The position numbers and the translations under genes are program-made. 64,000 bases of DNA from Fidelibacterota bacterium (lineage in GTDB: Bacteria > Pseudomonadota > Alphaproteobacteria > Rhodospirillales > Rhodospirillaceae): NCBI GenBank assembly GCA_947476275.1, contig CANJPQ010000017.1, positions 44,784 to 108,783 of the forward strand, given 5' to 3'. The notes under the pieces are model-generated. The model ran no database searches, was not told the DNA's origin, and worked only from the letters and a program-made list of their open reading frames with translations. Below are positions 33,023-42,854 of the stretch, one piece after another. Each line of letters begins with the position of its first letter. Positions within the stretch are counted from its first letter, which is position 1.

Positions 33023-35070
33023 TGCAAAGCAAATGGTCTGATCAGGACGCCGAGCGCACGGTCGCGCGTTACGCTCAGCAGGGCGTGAACGCCGATATTG
33101 CGCTGCGCGTCTACACGTCGCGTCTTCTGGGCCGAGATCCGGCGCTGGTGCTGCACGGCGGCGGCAATACATCTGTAAAGACGGCAGTTCCCGACCAGCT
33201 CGGCCGTCCGGTCGAGGTGCTGTGCGTGAAGGGCTCCGGCTGGGACATGGCGGAGATCGAGCCCGCGGGGCATCCCGCGGTACGCATGGCGCCGCTGCTG
33301 GAATTGCGCAGCCTCGCCAAGCTGTCCGACGAAGACATGGTCAACGCCCAGCGCATCAACCTACTGGATGCCTCCGCACCCAATCCGTCGGTCGAGACGC
33401 TGTTGCATGCCTTCTTGCCGCACAAGTTCATCGATCACACCCATTCCACCGCCGTTCTGTCGATCAGCGACCAACCGGACGGGATCAAGATTTGCGAGGA
33501 CGTCTACGGCAAGAAGATGGGGCAGGTGCCGTACATCATGCCGGGCTTCCTGCTCGCCAAGAAAGCCGCAGAGGTATTCGAGGCGGATCCGACCGTCGAA
33601 GGGCTCATCCTCGAGAAGCACGGCATATTCACCTTCGGCGATACAGCCCACGAAGCCTACGAGCGCATGATCGCCAAGGTGACCCTGGCGGAAGAGCGCC
33701 TCAAGAAGAACCGTAAGAACGTATTCGTGCCGGCGGCGCTACCGAAGGAAGTTGCAACCGTCGCGGAGATCGCGCCGATCCTGCGCGGTATAGCCGCCGC
33801 CTGCGATACCGGTAAGCCGACACATCGCCTGGTGTTGGACTTCCGCAATTCGCCGGAGGTGATGACCTACGTCAACGGCCAGGACGTGGCGCGCTATTCC
33901 CAGGTCGGCGTCGTGACGCCCGACCACACCATCCGGACCAAGAACTGGCCGGTGATCGTGCCGGCGCCGGCGGCCGGCGATCTCGCCGCTTTCAGGGTCG
34001 GCGCAGCAGAGGCCTTCGCCAAGTTCGTTGCCCGCTATCACGACTATTTCGGCCGCCACAACAAGGACCGGGAGCGGCCGAAGACCGAACTCGATCCGGT
34101 GCCAAGGGTGATCCTGGTCCCGGGCGTTGGCCTGTTTGGTCTGGGGGCAAGCAAGTCCGCCGCGGCCATCGCTGCCGATGTGGCGGAGAACACCGTCCGG
34201 ACCATCACCGATGCCGAAGCGATCGGCCGCTACCAACCTGTCGCCGAGAACCACCTGTTCGACATGGAGTACTGGTCCCTGGAACAGGCCAAGCTGGGCA
34301 AAGCCAAAGAGGCACGGCTTGCCCGCCACATCGTGGTCGTAACAGGCGGCGCATCCGGGATCGGCCGGGCGACCGCCCTGGCCTTTAAGAAGGAAGGGGC
34401 CGAAGTCGCGATCCTCGATCTCGGAGGCGAAGACCTGACTGCGGCGGCGAAGGCGATGAAGTGCTTCGGCATCCCCTGCGACGTGACCAAGCCGGAGGTC
34501 GTGAAAGCCGCCATGGCGAAGGTCGCGGAGACGTTCGGCGGGGTGGATATCGTGGTCTCCAATGCCGGGCGCGCCTGGCAAGGCAAGATCGGCACGGTCG
34601 ACGAGCAGGTACTGCGGGACAGCTTCGAGCTCAACTTCTACGGCCACCAGCGCATTGCTCAAGCCGCGGTAGAAGTGATGTCGAAACAGGGATTTGGGGG
34701 CGTTCTCTTATTTAATATCTCAAAGCAGGCCGTGAACCCGGGGCCGGATTTTGGCCCATATGGCTTGCCCAAGGCGGCGGCTCTGTCGCTCATGCGGCAG
34801 TACGCGGTCGACCATGGCACTGAAGGCATCCGCTCAAACGCCGTGAATGCGGATCGGATCCGCTCCGGCCTTCTGACCGGGGAGATGGTCGCCTCGCGAT
34901 CGAAGGCGCGGGGACTCTCCGAGGCTCAGTACATGAGTGGAAACCTGCTCGCCGAGGAGGTCACCGCCGAGGACGTGGGGCAAGCCTTTATAAGTCTTGC
35001 CCTGGCTGACAAGACCACCGGTGCGATCCTGACAGTGGATGGCGGAAATATCGCCGCAGCCGTGCGGTAA
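33022..35070 (+). CDS. Bifunctional class II aldolase/short-chain dehydrogenase (RhaD-type fusion)
   Basis: GTG 33022 overlaps the GST stop by one base and gives 682 residues. Residues about 1-270 are a class II (zinc) aldolase domain, with HGGGNTSVK, the metal-binding DHTHS (His-x-His) and the later EKHGIFTFG. Residues about 430-680 are an SDR domain with the NAD motif TGGASGIGRATALAF, SNAGRAWQG and YGLPK (the catalytic Tyr-x3-Lys). The fusion is known from rhamnulose-1-phosphate aldolase/lactaldehyde dehydrogenase. Here it sits among MFS and GST genes rather than sugar genes, so its substrate may differ. Length matches the fused family. Confidence 0.9.
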   Translation: MQSKWSDQDAERTVARYAQQGVNADIALRVYTSRLLGRDPALVLHGGGNTSVKTAVPDQLGRPVEVLCVKGSGWDMAEIEPAGHPAVRMAPLLELRSLAKLSDEDMVNAQRINLLDASAPNPSVETLLHAFLPHKFIDHTHSTAVLSISDQPDGIKICEDVYGKKMGQVPYIMPGFLLAKKAAEVFEADPTVEGLILEKHGIFTFGDTAHEAYERMIAKVTLAEERLKKNRKNVFVPAALPKEVATVAEIAPILRGIAAACDTGKPTHRLVLDFRNSPEVMTYVNGQDVARYSQVGVVTPDHTIRTKNWPVIVPAPAAGDLAAFRVGAAEAFAKFVARYHDYFGRHNKDRERPKTELDPVPRVILVPGVGLFGLGASKSAAAIAADVAENTVRTITDAEAIGRYQPVAENHLFDMEYWSLEQAKLGKAKEARLARHIVVVTGGASGIGRATALAFKKEGAEVAILDLGGEDLTAAAKAMKCFGIPCDVTKPEVVKAAMAKVAETFGGVDIVVSNAGRAWQGKIGTVDEQVLRDSFELNFYGHQRIAQAAVEVMSKQGFGGVLLFNISKQAVNPGPDFGPYGLPKAAALSLMRQYAVDHGTEGIRSNAVNADRIRSGLLTGEMVASRSKARGLSEAQYMSGNLLAEEVTAEDVGQAFISLALADKTTGAILTVDGGNIAAAVR

Positions 35071-35126
35071 ATCTTGGACATCAAGGGTGCGTGAAGCCTC
35101 CGCCGATGGCCGTGGCGCGGCAGAGT

Positions 35127-35135
35127 TGCTATAAT
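35127..35135 (+). promoter_or_regulatory. Extended -10 promoter for the molybdenum hydroxylase genes
   Basis: TGCTATAAT contains a perfect -10 hexamer (35130-35135) with the TGn extension. The -35 region is poor, which is usual for extended -10 promoters. The predicted start near 35142 is about 29 bp before the ATG at 35171. Confidence 0.6.
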
Positions 35136-35170
35136 CCTCTCTGCCAATCGTCACGGGATCGGGAGCAACC

Positions 35171-35647
35171 ATGGCCACCACCCTCAAAATCAACGGCACC
35201 AGCCGCACGGTTGATGTCGACGAAAGCACACCCTTGCTATGGGTTCTGCGCGACATCCTGGACCTCAAAGGGACCAAGTTCGGCTGCGGGATTGCCCTCT
35301 GTGGGGCCTGCACGGTGCACCTGGACGGCCAACCGGTACGGTCCTGCTCCACCCCGGTCGCCGGTGTCGGTGGGCGTGAGATCACCACCATCGAAGCGGT
35401 CGGCGACAGCGCTCTGGGTAAGAAAGTGCAGGAAGCCTGGCTCGACCTGGACGTCGCCCAATGCGGCTACTGCCAAGCCGGTCAGATCATGGCCGCCACC
35501 GCGCTGCTGAAGAACATACCCAAGCCGACCGACGCTGACATCGACACCCATATGAGCGGCAACATCTGTCGCTGCGCCACCTACACCCGCATCCGCGCCG
35601 CGATCAAACAAGTTGCGGGTGTCGAAGCCGCGAAGACGGAGGGCTAG
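35171..35647 (+). CDS. 2Fe-2S subunit of a xanthine oxidase-family hydroxylase
   Basis: This 158-residue protein has the two-domain layout of IorA/CoxS-type subunits. A plant-type [2Fe-2S] domain carries [17 protein letters not shown] and a further Cys in RSCSTPV; the C-terminal four-helix domain carries CGYCQAGQI and [13 protein letters not shown]. It transfers electrons from the Mo subunit encoded 2 bp downstream. There is no signal peptide; in this type the small subunit is thought to be exported in complex with the Tat-bearing large subunit. Confidence 0.95.
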   Translation: MATTLKINGTSRTVDVDESTPLLWVLRDILDLKGTKFGCGIALCGACTVHLDGQPVRSCSTPVAGVGGREITTIEAVGDSALGKKVQEAWLDLDVAQCGYCQAGQIMAATALLKNIPKPTDADIDTHMSGNICRCATYTRIRAAIKQVAGVEAAKTEG

Positions 35648-35649
35648 TC

Positions 35650-37884
35650 ATGCGTATCTCAAAATCTTCCCGTCGCGATTTCCTAAAGGTTTCCGCGGCC
35701 GCCGGGGGCGGCTTAATGTTGAACCTGAAGTCGGCCAACGCCGCCGGGAATGCCGCTCCATCAGACCTCAATGCCTACATCAAGATGGCGCCGGATGGCA
35801 TTGTTACGATTGCCGCAAAGAACCCTGAGATCGGGCAGGGCATCAAGACCGCTCTGCCGATGATCATCGCCGACGAGCTGGAGGTGGATTGGAAGGACGT
35901 GCGGGTCGAGACCGCGGCTTTTGATCCCGAGAAGTACGGCGTCCAGAGTGCCGGCGGCAGCACGGCGATCCCGCGCAACTGGGACCTGATGCGCCGCGTG
36001 GGCGCCGCCGGGCGGCAGATGATGGTGAGCGCCGCGGCGAAGACCTGGAAGGTGGCGGAATCCGAGTGCACGGCCGCGTCAGGCGTTGTGACGCATACCG
36101 CCTCCGGCCGAACGCTGAAGTACGGCGAGCTGGCTGCCAAGGCGGCAGCCCTGCCGGCCCCTGACCTGAAGACGGTCACGCTCAAGGATCCGAAGAACTT
36201 CAAGATCATCGGCACCCCGACCAAGGACGTGGACGGCCCGAAGATCGTAACCGGACAGCCGCTCTACGGGATCGACGTGACCGTCCCCGGGATGCTCTAC
36301 GCGACCTACGAGAAGTGCCCTGTGTTCGGAGGCACCGTGGCGAGCGCAAATCTCGACGAAATCAAGAAGATGCCGGGCGTCCGCCATGCCTTCATCGTCG
36401 AGGGCACCATCCCCAAGGGGAGCGATAAGATCAACCCCAGTATGGACGTGGGCTTGTCCGGGGGCGTTGCCATCGTCGCGGATACCTGGTGGCAAGCCAA
36501 CGTCGCGCGCCAGAAACTGCGCGTGGACTGGAATACCGGGCCAATGGTCGCCCAGAGTTCGGCCGGTTTTGCCGCCAAGGCTGCGGAATTGGCTAAGCAG
36601 AAGCCGGAGATGGAAATCCGCAAGGACGGTGACGTCGATGCCGCCTTCAAGAATGCGGCAAAAGTCGTCGAGGCGACCTATTCCTATCCATTCCTGGCCC
36701 ACGCGACCATGGAGCCACAGAACTGCACCGCCCACTTCAAGGACGGCAAACTCGAGGTTTGGGCCCCGACCCAGAACATCGGCAACGGCCGGGCCCTGTG
36801 CGCGAAAGTGTTCGGCATCCCCGAAAGCTCCATCACCGGCCACATGGTCCGGGCAGGTGGGGGATTCGGCCGCCGCGCGCGGCCGGACGCGTTTCTTGAG
36901 GCAGCCTGGATTTCCAAGGTCGCCGGCGCACCGGTGAAGTTGATCTGGAGCCGTGAAGACGACATTCGTCACGACACATACCGACCCGGCGGTTTCCACA
37001 CCTTCAAGGCCGCGCTCGATAAGAACGGCAGGCTCACCGCGCTCACCGATCACTTTGTAAGCTACGGTGCCGATGGCAAGTTCGCCAATAGCGCGAACAT
37101 TGCCGGCAACGTCTTCCCCGCGGAATTCGTTCCGAACCTCAACTTTGGCGCCTCGCTCATGCCGCTCGGGACACCGACGGGGCCATTGCGTGCACCGGGC
37201 AGCAATGCGCTCGCGTTCGTGTTCCAGTCGTTCCTGGACGAAGTCGCCCGTGCCTCGGGCCGCGATCCGCTGGACTTCCACCTCGACTTATTGAGCGAGA
37301 AGCGCGTGGCGGCTGCGCCGGCCGCGGCGACCCCGCCGGGCGGCATCCCGCAACCCGCGTTCGATCCTGCGCGCATGCGCGGCGTCCTCACGACCGTCGC
37401 CGAGAAGGCGGGGTGGGGTAAGCGCAAGCTGGCCGCCGGAAGCGGTCTCGGCATTGCCTATTACTTCTCCCACCTCGGCTACGTCGCACACGTCGTTGAG
37501 GCGACCGTGTCGAGGCAGGGGCAGGTAAAGGTCGACAAGATTTGGGTGGCCGTCGATGTCGGCAGCCACATCGTGAACCCGTCCGGCGCAATCAACCAGG
37601 TTCAGGGTGCGACCCTCGATGGCCTCGGACAAGCGCTGGGGCAGGAGATCACCATCGCCCGCGGCGGCGTGGTGCAGGGCAATTTTGACGACTTCCCGAT
37701 CCTGCGCATGAACCAGGCGCCCCCGGTGGAGGTGCACTTCCAGACGAGCAACGTGTCGCCCACCGGCCTCGGCGAACCGGCGCTTCCGCCGCTGCTACCG
37801 GCGTTGGCAAATGCGATCTTTGCCGCAAGCGGCAAGCGTCACCGCGACATGCCGCTCAGCAAAGGGTCGCCGGCGGCGGTGTAG
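35650..37884 (+). CDS. Periplasmic molybdopterin hydroxylase large subunit (IorB-like)
   Basis: This 744-residue protein opens with a clear Tat signal, [15 protein letters not shown] (RR at 8-9). The rest is the aldehyde oxidase/xanthine dehydrogenase large-subunit fold, split into the IorB-type arrangement: [38 protein letters not shown], and the C-terminal [16 protein letters not shown] with the active-site Glu. Such enzymes hydroxylate N-heterocycles or oxidise aldehydes, using water as oxygen donor. The normal electron acceptor is a c-type cytochrome, which is not encoded next door. The substrate is unknown. Confidence 0.93.
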   Translation: MRISKSSRRDFLKVSAAAGGGLMLNLKSANAAGNAAPSDLNAYIKMAPDGIVTIAAKNPEIGQGIKTALPMIIADELEVDWKDVRVETAAFDPEKYGVQSAGGSTAIPRNWDLMRRVGAAGRQMMVSAAAKTWKVAESECTAASGVVTHTASGRTLKYGELAAKAAALPAPDLKTVTLKDPKNFKIIGTPTKDVDGPKIVTGQPLYGIDVTVPGMLYATYEKCPVFGGTVASANLDEIKKMPGVRHAFIVEGTIPKGSDKINPSMDVGLSGGVAIVADTWWQANVARQKLRVDWNTGPMVAQSSAGFAAKAAELAKQKPEMEIRKDGDVDAAFKNAAKVVEATYSYPFLAHATMEPQNCTAHFKDGKLEVWAPTQNIGNGRALCAKVFGIPESSITGHMVRAGGGFGRRARPDAFLEAAWISKVAGAPVKLIWSREDDIRHDTYRPGGFHTFKAALDKNGRLTALTDHFVSYGADGKFANSANIAGNVFPAEFVPNLNFGASLMPLGTPTGPLRAPGSNALAFVFQSFLDEVARASGRDPLDFHLDLLSEKRVAAAPAAATPPGGIPQPAFDPARMRGVLTTVAEKAGWGKRKLAAGSGLGIAYYFSHLGYVAHVVEATVSRQGQVKVDKIWVAVDVGSHIVNPSGAINQVQGATLDGLGQALGQEITIARGGVVQGNFDDFPILRMNQAPPVEVHFQTSNVSPTGLGEPALPPLLPALANAIFAASGKRHRDMPLSKGSPAAV

Positions 37885-38331
37885 GCGCACCTGCACAGCT
37901 TCGATTCCCGGGCTCCGTGAAAAGAGCCGTGATCTCGCCTTGGGGAGGTGTGTTTCGTCGCGCCAATTTTAGCGCTTCAGCGCCGCTTTTGCCGCTCTGA
38001 CCTCCTGTTGGCCAGGCTTTCAAACGCGCGGAAACTCGAAGTATTAGAAGCGCAGGCAATCGCTTTTCGGGACACGATCGGCCCGTTGCCCTTCTGCACC
38101 ACCCAAACAAATTATGACGACGCACCATATCGCGAGCTTGAGTGCGGGCGAAATTGCGCTAAAGCAGCCCGCGCTGGTACTAAGTTGCCGTTCTTGCGCT
38201 CTGAGGGATTCGCGTCCTCGTCGAATGAATCGTTCGACCAGATATGCGGGATGATGCGCAGCAGACCTACAGAGTTCGCGCCCGGGGGAAACGTTCTCCG
38301 CGCGCGTTTGCCTTATCAACAAGGGGGATAC
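37885..38331. other. Intergenic leader region of TonB receptor 2, 447 bp
   Basis: No gene is convincing here; the frame that runs into the receptor has no ribosome site upstream of 38332. A possible promoter is TTGCCC (38087-38092) with AATTAT (38111-38116), spacing 18. If real, it gives a long 5-prime leader of about 200 bases, room for post-transcriptional control. TTCCCGGGCTCCGTGAAA near 37902 only loosely resembles the shared operator-like motif. Confidence 0.35.
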
Positions 38332-40752
38332 ATGACGAAACTCCGCATAGCACTCGCGAGCACCACGGCGATGGTGTTGGCAATGGCCGCCGCGCCGGCC
38401 TTCGCGCAGCTCGAAGAAATCACCGTGACGGCCCGTCGCGTTGAAGAAAACCTGATGACGACCCCGGTGTCGGTCACCGCGTTCTCCTCGAAGGACATCG
38501 AGGCGATGAACGTGAAGCAGCTGATCGACGTTTCCGCGATGACGCCGTCGTTCAGCTTCACCAACGGTACCGGCGGCTCTGCTCGTAACGACCGTTCGGC
38601 GACCACCCTCCTGTTCCGCGGTCTTAACGTGGCCGGCGGTTCCTTGTTCATCGACGGCGCGCCGGTCAACACCAGCCAGCCGCCGCCGATCAGCGACGTG
38701 GCCCGCATCGAAATCCTGAAGGGCCCGCAGGCTGCCTACTTCGGTCGCTCGACCTTCACCGGTGCGATCAACTTCATCACCCGCGACCCAAGCATGACCG
38801 AGTACAAGGGGCGCATCTCCGCCGAGTACAGCAGCTGGGGCTCGAACGAAGAGAACATCTCCTTCGAGGGCCCGGTCGTTGAAGACAAGCTGTCGGCGCG
38901 GATCAGCGGCCGTTACTTCTATCGCGGCGGTCAATACACCAACGCGGCGAACACGTCTGAGAAGCTCGGCATGCAGTCGACGAAGTCGATCTCCGGCACC
39001 TTCGTCGCGACGCCGACGGACAAGCTGAAGTTGAAGTTGTACTTCAACTACTTCAACGATAGCGACGGCACCCCGGCGCAGGGCGCGATTAAGACTGACG
39101 CGTTTAACTGCAACATCCCGGGCACAGCGGCCACCAGCCGCGCGTTCTTGGGCTACTACTGCGGTGCGCTGCCGACGGTTGACAAGATCCCCGCGAGCCA
39201 GATCTCGGCGGACACGGGCATGTACCCGGTGCTGAAGAATGTGCTGTTCGACCGTCCGCGCTTCCCGCTGATCTTCGACCCGACCTTCAACATGCACTTC
39301 GGCCTCGAGCGTAAGGCCGTCCAGACGCACCTCCGCCTGGATTACGAGTTCATGGACGGTTGGAATTTCAGCAACATCGCTGCCTACCACCGCGACAAGT
39401 CGAGCGTGGGCCTCGATCTGAACTATCGCGCCGGTCTCGATCGTCCGAACGCGGCGTATGCTGCTGATCCGGCCAACCGTCTGGCGTGGCTGAACTTCAC
39501 GCAGTGGACGCAGGGCTTCAACCGCGATTGGTCTGAAGAGTTCCGCATCACTTCGCCGGCCAAGGACCGCATCCGCGGTACCCTGGGCGCCAGCTATCTG
39601 AACGTCGCTTCGCCGGGTGGCGTGGTGTACGGCTTGGCCAACACCGGGCCGAACTTCTCCACCTCGATCACCCGCGCGCGTTCCTACGCGTCGGCAGTTT
39701 TCGGTGGCTTGTACTTCGACATCACTCAGGAACTGACCCTGAGCGCCGAAGCTCGCTATCAGTGGGATAAGGTCCGCAACGTTCCGATCTTCGGCACGTC
39801 GGGCCAGCCTGTCACGGGTGTCGCCGCCAACATCCTGCGGACGGGGCTCAACAGCTTCTCGCCGCGCGTGATCTTGGACTACAAGTTCGCGCCGAACTCG
39901 ACCGCGTACGTCACGTTCTCCCGCGGTTACCGTCCGGGCGGCATCAACGCCGCGCTGCTCACCTCCACTGCGGCGACGCTCGCCGCATTGCAGGCCGCGG
40001 CCCCGGGAGCTGGCGTGAACTTCAAGGCTGAGCGTCTTGATAACTGGGAAGCCGGCGTCAAGACGACCTTCCTCGACAACCGCGCGCGTGCCGTGCTGAC
40101 GGTATTCCGCGACAAGTGGGTGGACGGTCAGTCCTCGGCATCGATCCCGATCAATCTCCCGGCCACTCCGACGGCGCCGGCGACGACCAACCTCATCGGT
40201 CTGACGGTGAATAGCGGTATCGCCACGCTGACGGGTATCGAAGCGGAAACCGAGTTCCAGCTCACCGACCGGTTCAAGGTCGGCGGCAACCTGGGCCTCA
40301 ACCACTCGAAGATCAGCACCAGCGACTTGTTCCTCTACAACTGCGTCGACTGCTTGAACATCCTGGGCAACGCCAAGCTCGGGCTGAACAACCGCATGCC
40401 GCAGACGCCGATGTGGACCTGGAACATCAACGCGGAATACTCCGCGCCGTTGGCCGGTGCCTACAACTGGTACGCTCGCGTCGACTACTCGCATCGTGGC
40501 CGGGTGTTCACCGACTACTCTGCGGCTGCTTGGATCGGCGGTACCGACAAGCTCAATCTGAAGCTCGGCGCCCGCAGCGACGTGCTGACGATCGAAGCCT
40601 TCGTCAACAACCTGACCAACGACAAGCATCTGCTTCAGGGCAGCACGGGCGTCGACGTGTTCACATTCGCTGTCCCGCCCTTCAAGAACGAAATCCGTTA
40701 CTCGCTGCCGCTGCCGCGTTCCTTCGGCATCCGTGCGAGCTACAACTTCTAA
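38332..40752 (+). CDS. TonB-dependent outer membrane receptor 2
   Basis: The ATG at 38332, behind AAGGGGGA, gives 806 residues; the frame is open further upstream but unsupported. A signal peptide ends at AFAQ (about residue 24). The TonB box/plug begins LEEITVTARRVEENL, with the plug signature ILKGPQAAYFGRSTFTGAINF. The barrel ends in Phe (RASYNF). It shares plan and many motifs with the receptor at 13537 (808 aa), for example the ...YFGRSTFTGA[IV]NF core, so the two probably recognise related ligands. It is followed by a strong terminator and by regulator genes, so it is likely monocistronic. Confidence 0.95.
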   Translation: MTKLRIALASTTAMVLAMAAAPAFAQLEEITVTARRVEENLMTTPVSVTAFSSKDIEAMNVKQLIDVSAMTPSFSFTNGTGGSARNDRSATTLLFRGLNVAGGSLFIDGAPVNTSQPPPISDVARIEILKGPQAAYFGRSTFTGAINFITRDPSMTEYKGRISAEYSSWGSNEENISFEGPVVEDKLSARISGRYFYRGGQYTNAANTSEKLGMQSTKSISGTFVATPTDKLKLKLYFNYFNDSDGTPAQGAIKTDAFNCNIPGTAATSRAFLGYYCGALPTVDKIPASQISADTGMYPVLKNVLFDRPRFPLIFDPTFNMHFGLERKAVQTHLRLDYEFMDGWNFSNIAAYHRDKSSVGLDLNYRAGLDRPNAAYAADPANRLAWLNFTQWTQGFNRDWSEEFRITSPAKDRIRGTLGASYLNVASPGGVVYGLANTGPNFSTSITRARSYASAVFGGLYFDITQELTLSAEARYQWDKVRNVPIFGTSGQPVTGVAANILRTGLNSFSPRVILDYKFAPNSTAYVTFSRGYRPGGINAALLTSTAATLAALQAAAPGAGVNFKAERLDNWEAGVKTTFLDNRARAVLTVFRDKWVDGQSSASIPINLPATPTAPATTNLIGLTVNSGIATLTGIEAETEFQLTDRFKVGGNLGLNHSKISTSDLFLYNCVDCLNILGNAKLGLNNRMPQTPMWTWNINAEYSAPLAGAYNWYARVDYSHRGRVFTDYSAAAWIGGTDKLNLKLGARSDVLTIEAFVNNLTNDKHLLQGSTGVDVFTFAVPPFKNEIRYSLPLPRSFGIRASYNF

Positions 40753-40775
40753 ATCAGCCTCGTTTGGCTTGATGA

Positions 40776-40808
40776 AGCGGCCGACCTTCGGGTCGGCCGC
40801 TTTTTTTT
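40776..40808 (+). terminator. Rho-independent terminator after TonB receptor 2
   Basis: A perfect 11-bp stem (40776-40786 with 40791-40801) closed by the stable tetraloop TTCG is followed by eight T. It lies 23 bp after the receptor stop and is the clearest intrinsic terminator in the window. Confidence 0.95.
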
Positions 40809-40834
40809 GTGCACAGGCGATCGCGTCTCGCCGC

Positions 40835-40840
40835 TATAGT
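40835..40840 (+). promoter_or_regulatory. Possible -10 box of the first LysR gene
   Basis: TATAGT lies 45 bp before the ATG at 40886, just after the terminator. No convincing -35 hexamer is seen at the right distance. Confidence 0.3.
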
Positions 40841-40885
40841 GGTGCTGTCTGAAGTCCGCGGCACGCACGCGGGGCGGTAAGGGCG

Positions 40886-41800
40886 ATGAAACTCCAACAG
40901 CTGCGTCACTTCGTGACCCTGGTCGAGTGCAAGACGATGCGGGCGGCGTCCCAAAGATTGGGCCTCAGCCAGCCGGCCTTGTCGCGCAGCATTCAGACGC
41001 TTGAAAGGTCTCTCGACATCTCCCTGTTCCGTCGTGAGCCACGGCGCGTCATTCTCACCGCCGCGGGTGCCGCGTTCTACCGACAGGCCCGCCTGGTCTT
41101 GAGCGACGCGGAACGGGCCCGGCACGAGGTGTTGCGCGCGCAAGACGGCATCTATTTCGGCGAGGTCAATATCGGGCTGGCCGGGATGTTCGCGACCTAT
41201 GTCGCAGACGAAGCGATTGCCGCGGTAATGTCCAATCGCCCAAACTTACGCATCAAGATTATCGAGGGTCTGTTCGAGAACACACTTGCGGATCTCGAGA
41301 TTGGCCGACTTGATCTCGTGTTTTCGAATTTTCCGCGCGTAAAGGTTCATCCCGACATAAAGCTAGAGCCGCTCGTAGAACTGCACCACGCGATGCTGGT
41401 CCGCAGCGACCATCCTCTTGCGCGCAAGCGGCGCGAAGTCATGCTGGCGGAACTCCTCGACGAGCAGTGGCTCCTGATCGACCAGGTCCACGCCAGTCTG
41501 AATTTCGAGGGGGCATTTGAACGCGCCGACCTTGCGCCGCCCGATCACGTCCTGAAGACCAACTCCCTCACGATCATTCGAAGTCTGATGCTGGAAGGGA
41601 ACCATGTCGCCTGCATGCCCGAAGAGTTCTTCGCGCGTGAATTACGCGAGGGTTTGCTCAAGCGCTTGAACGTGCCCCAATTCACATTTCCGCGCCGGGC
41701 GGGTTTGCTCTATCGCGGGTGGGCCTATCAGACCCCGGCGGTCGTGGAAGTTATGGATGCGCTGCGCGCTGCGGCGGCTGCGCAGGCGCAGCGGTTCTGA
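40886..41800 (+). CDS. LysR-family transcriptional regulator 1
   Basis: This 304-residue protein has the N-terminal winged helix-turn-helix MKLQQLRHFVTLVECKTMRAASQRLGLSQPALSRSIQTLERSL, followed by the periplasmic-binding-protein-like co-inducer domain starting at about residue 90 (GEVNIGLAGMFATYVADEA). LysR regulators act as tetramers and usually control a neighbouring gene in response to a small molecule. Here it is followed after 5 bp by a second LysR gene, with TonB receptor 2 upstream in the same direction. Confidence 0.95.
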   Translation: MKLQQLRHFVTLVECKTMRAASQRLGLSQPALSRSIQTLERSLDISLFRREPRRVILTAAGAAFYRQARLVLSDAERARHEVLRAQDGIYFGEVNIGLAGMFATYVADEAIAAVMSNRPNLRIKIIEGLFENTLADLEIGRLDLVFSNFPRVKVHPDIKLEPLVELHHAMLVRSDHPLARKRREVMLAELLDEQWLLIDQVHASLNFEGAFERADLAPPDHVLKTNSLTIIRSLMLEGNHVACMPEEFFARELREGLLKRLNVPQFTFPRRAGLLYRGWAYQTPAVVEVMDALRAAAAAQAQRF

Positions 41801-41805
41801 ACCCC

Positions 41806-42723
41806 ATGGAACTTCAACAGCTGCGATATTTCCTGGCGATTGTCGAACTTCGAACGATCCACGCGGCGTCCCGAACATTGCGTATCAGTCAGTCCGCACT
41901 GACGCGCAGCGTGCAGGATCTCGAAAAGTCATTGAACGTCCCGCTGTTTCACCGCGAAGCGAAGAGGGTCCATCCGACCGCTGTGGGGCTGGAGTTCGCA
42001 CACCACGCCCGGGCCGTGCTGCGGGCCTCGGAGTATGCCAAAGCCGAAGCCGCTCAAGTCGAGACCAGCCGCTCCGGGGACGTGCGTATGGGCGTCGACC
42101 CGGTGTTCTCCGTTCAGATCGCGACCGCCGCGTTGCGTGACGTTTCCGCGCTGTTTCCCGCCCTTCGCCTGAGGGTCGTGGAGGGGCATGTCGAAGACCT
42201 GCTCGATAGCCTGGCCATCGATGGCCTCGACTTCGTCTTCGGCGCAGCCTCAGGGCCGCGGTCCGCACGGCCTGAGATCACCTATGAGCCGGCCATTAAG
42301 AGTCCCGGAGGTGTGTTCCTGCGGGCAAGCCACCCGCTTGCATCCGATAGGCAGGTCACGCCGCAAGATGCGCGGGGGCTGAAATGGTTGCTGCTCGATC
42401 ATCCGCAGATTCTCGATCACTTCGAGGATGTGTTCCGCAATGCCCACATCGCAGCGCCACCGTTCGTGAACAGGACGAATTCGGTCGCGCTCATCAAATC
42501 AGTTGTGTTGAAGGGCGACGTCGCGACATGCGCGCACGGCGATTTCATGGCGCCTGAAATCAAGGACGGTCGCATCGCGTTCACAAAGGCGCCGGCTTTT
42601 GCCTACGCCATCAGCGGCGGCCTATTCCACAAAAGCAGCGAATTGCCGTCTTCGGCAGCGGTGCGAGTGATGGAAACCCTGCGCCAAATCTGCCGCGCCA
42701 GAGGGGGGGCTGCGCCGAGTTGA
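41806..42723 (+). CDS. LysR-family transcriptional regulator 2
   Basis: The ATG at 41806 gives 305 residues beginning MELQQLRYFLAIVELRTIHAASRTLRISQSALTRSVQDLEKSL, so the start is set by homology to the preceding paralogue; a longer open frame overlaps that gene. The effector domain follows from about residue 92 (VRMGVDPVFSVQIATAAL). The two LysR genes are adjacent paralogues and probably co-transcribed, and could form mixed oligomers. Confidence 0.93.
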   Translation: MELQQLRYFLAIVELRTIHAASRTLRISQSALTRSVQDLEKSLNVPLFHREAKRVHPTAVGLEFAHHARAVLRASEYAKAEAAQVETSRSGDVRMGVDPVFSVQIATAALRDVSALFPALRLRVVEGHVEDLLDSLAIDGLDFVFGAASGPRSARPEITYEPAIKSPGGVFLRASHPLASDRQVTPQDARGLKWLLLDHPQILDHFEDVFRNAHIAAPPFVNRTNSVALIKSVVLKGDVATCAHGDFMAPEIKDGRIAFTKAPAFAYAISGGLFHKSSELPSSAAVRVMETLRQICRARGGAAPS

Positions 42724-42767
42724 TGCGTAAAGCGGATATATATCAGAATAAAATGCATTTGATGGAT

Positions 42768-42793
42768 ATGTGACAGAGTGGGCATGCTCACAT
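42768..42793 (+). promoter_or_regulatory. Inverted repeat before the IclR gene (candidate autoregulatory operator)
   Basis: ATGTGA (42768-42773) and TCACAT (42788-42793) form a perfect inverted repeat spaced by 14 bases. Inside it, read on the minus strand, CCCAC-N3-GTCAC resembles the core CCCAC-N3-GTGAR of the shared motif found upstream of three other genes. It ends 61 bp before the IclR start, as expected for autoregulation. Confidence 0.5.
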
Positions 42794-42854
42794 CGCGGCA
42801 CGCGTCCGGCCCACAATGCGGCACGCCGACGGAAAATGAAGTGGAATCAAACAG

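Noticed and set aside
37900..37921. TTCCCGGGCTCCGTGAAA as a further copy of the shared operator-like motif
   Set aside because: The CCCAC half is not conserved and spacing is 5 rather than 3 bases; too weak to count.
38044..40629. An 861-codon open frame antisense to TonB receptor 2
   Set aside because: Same cause: third-position GC bias of the sense gene. The translation lacks any domain.
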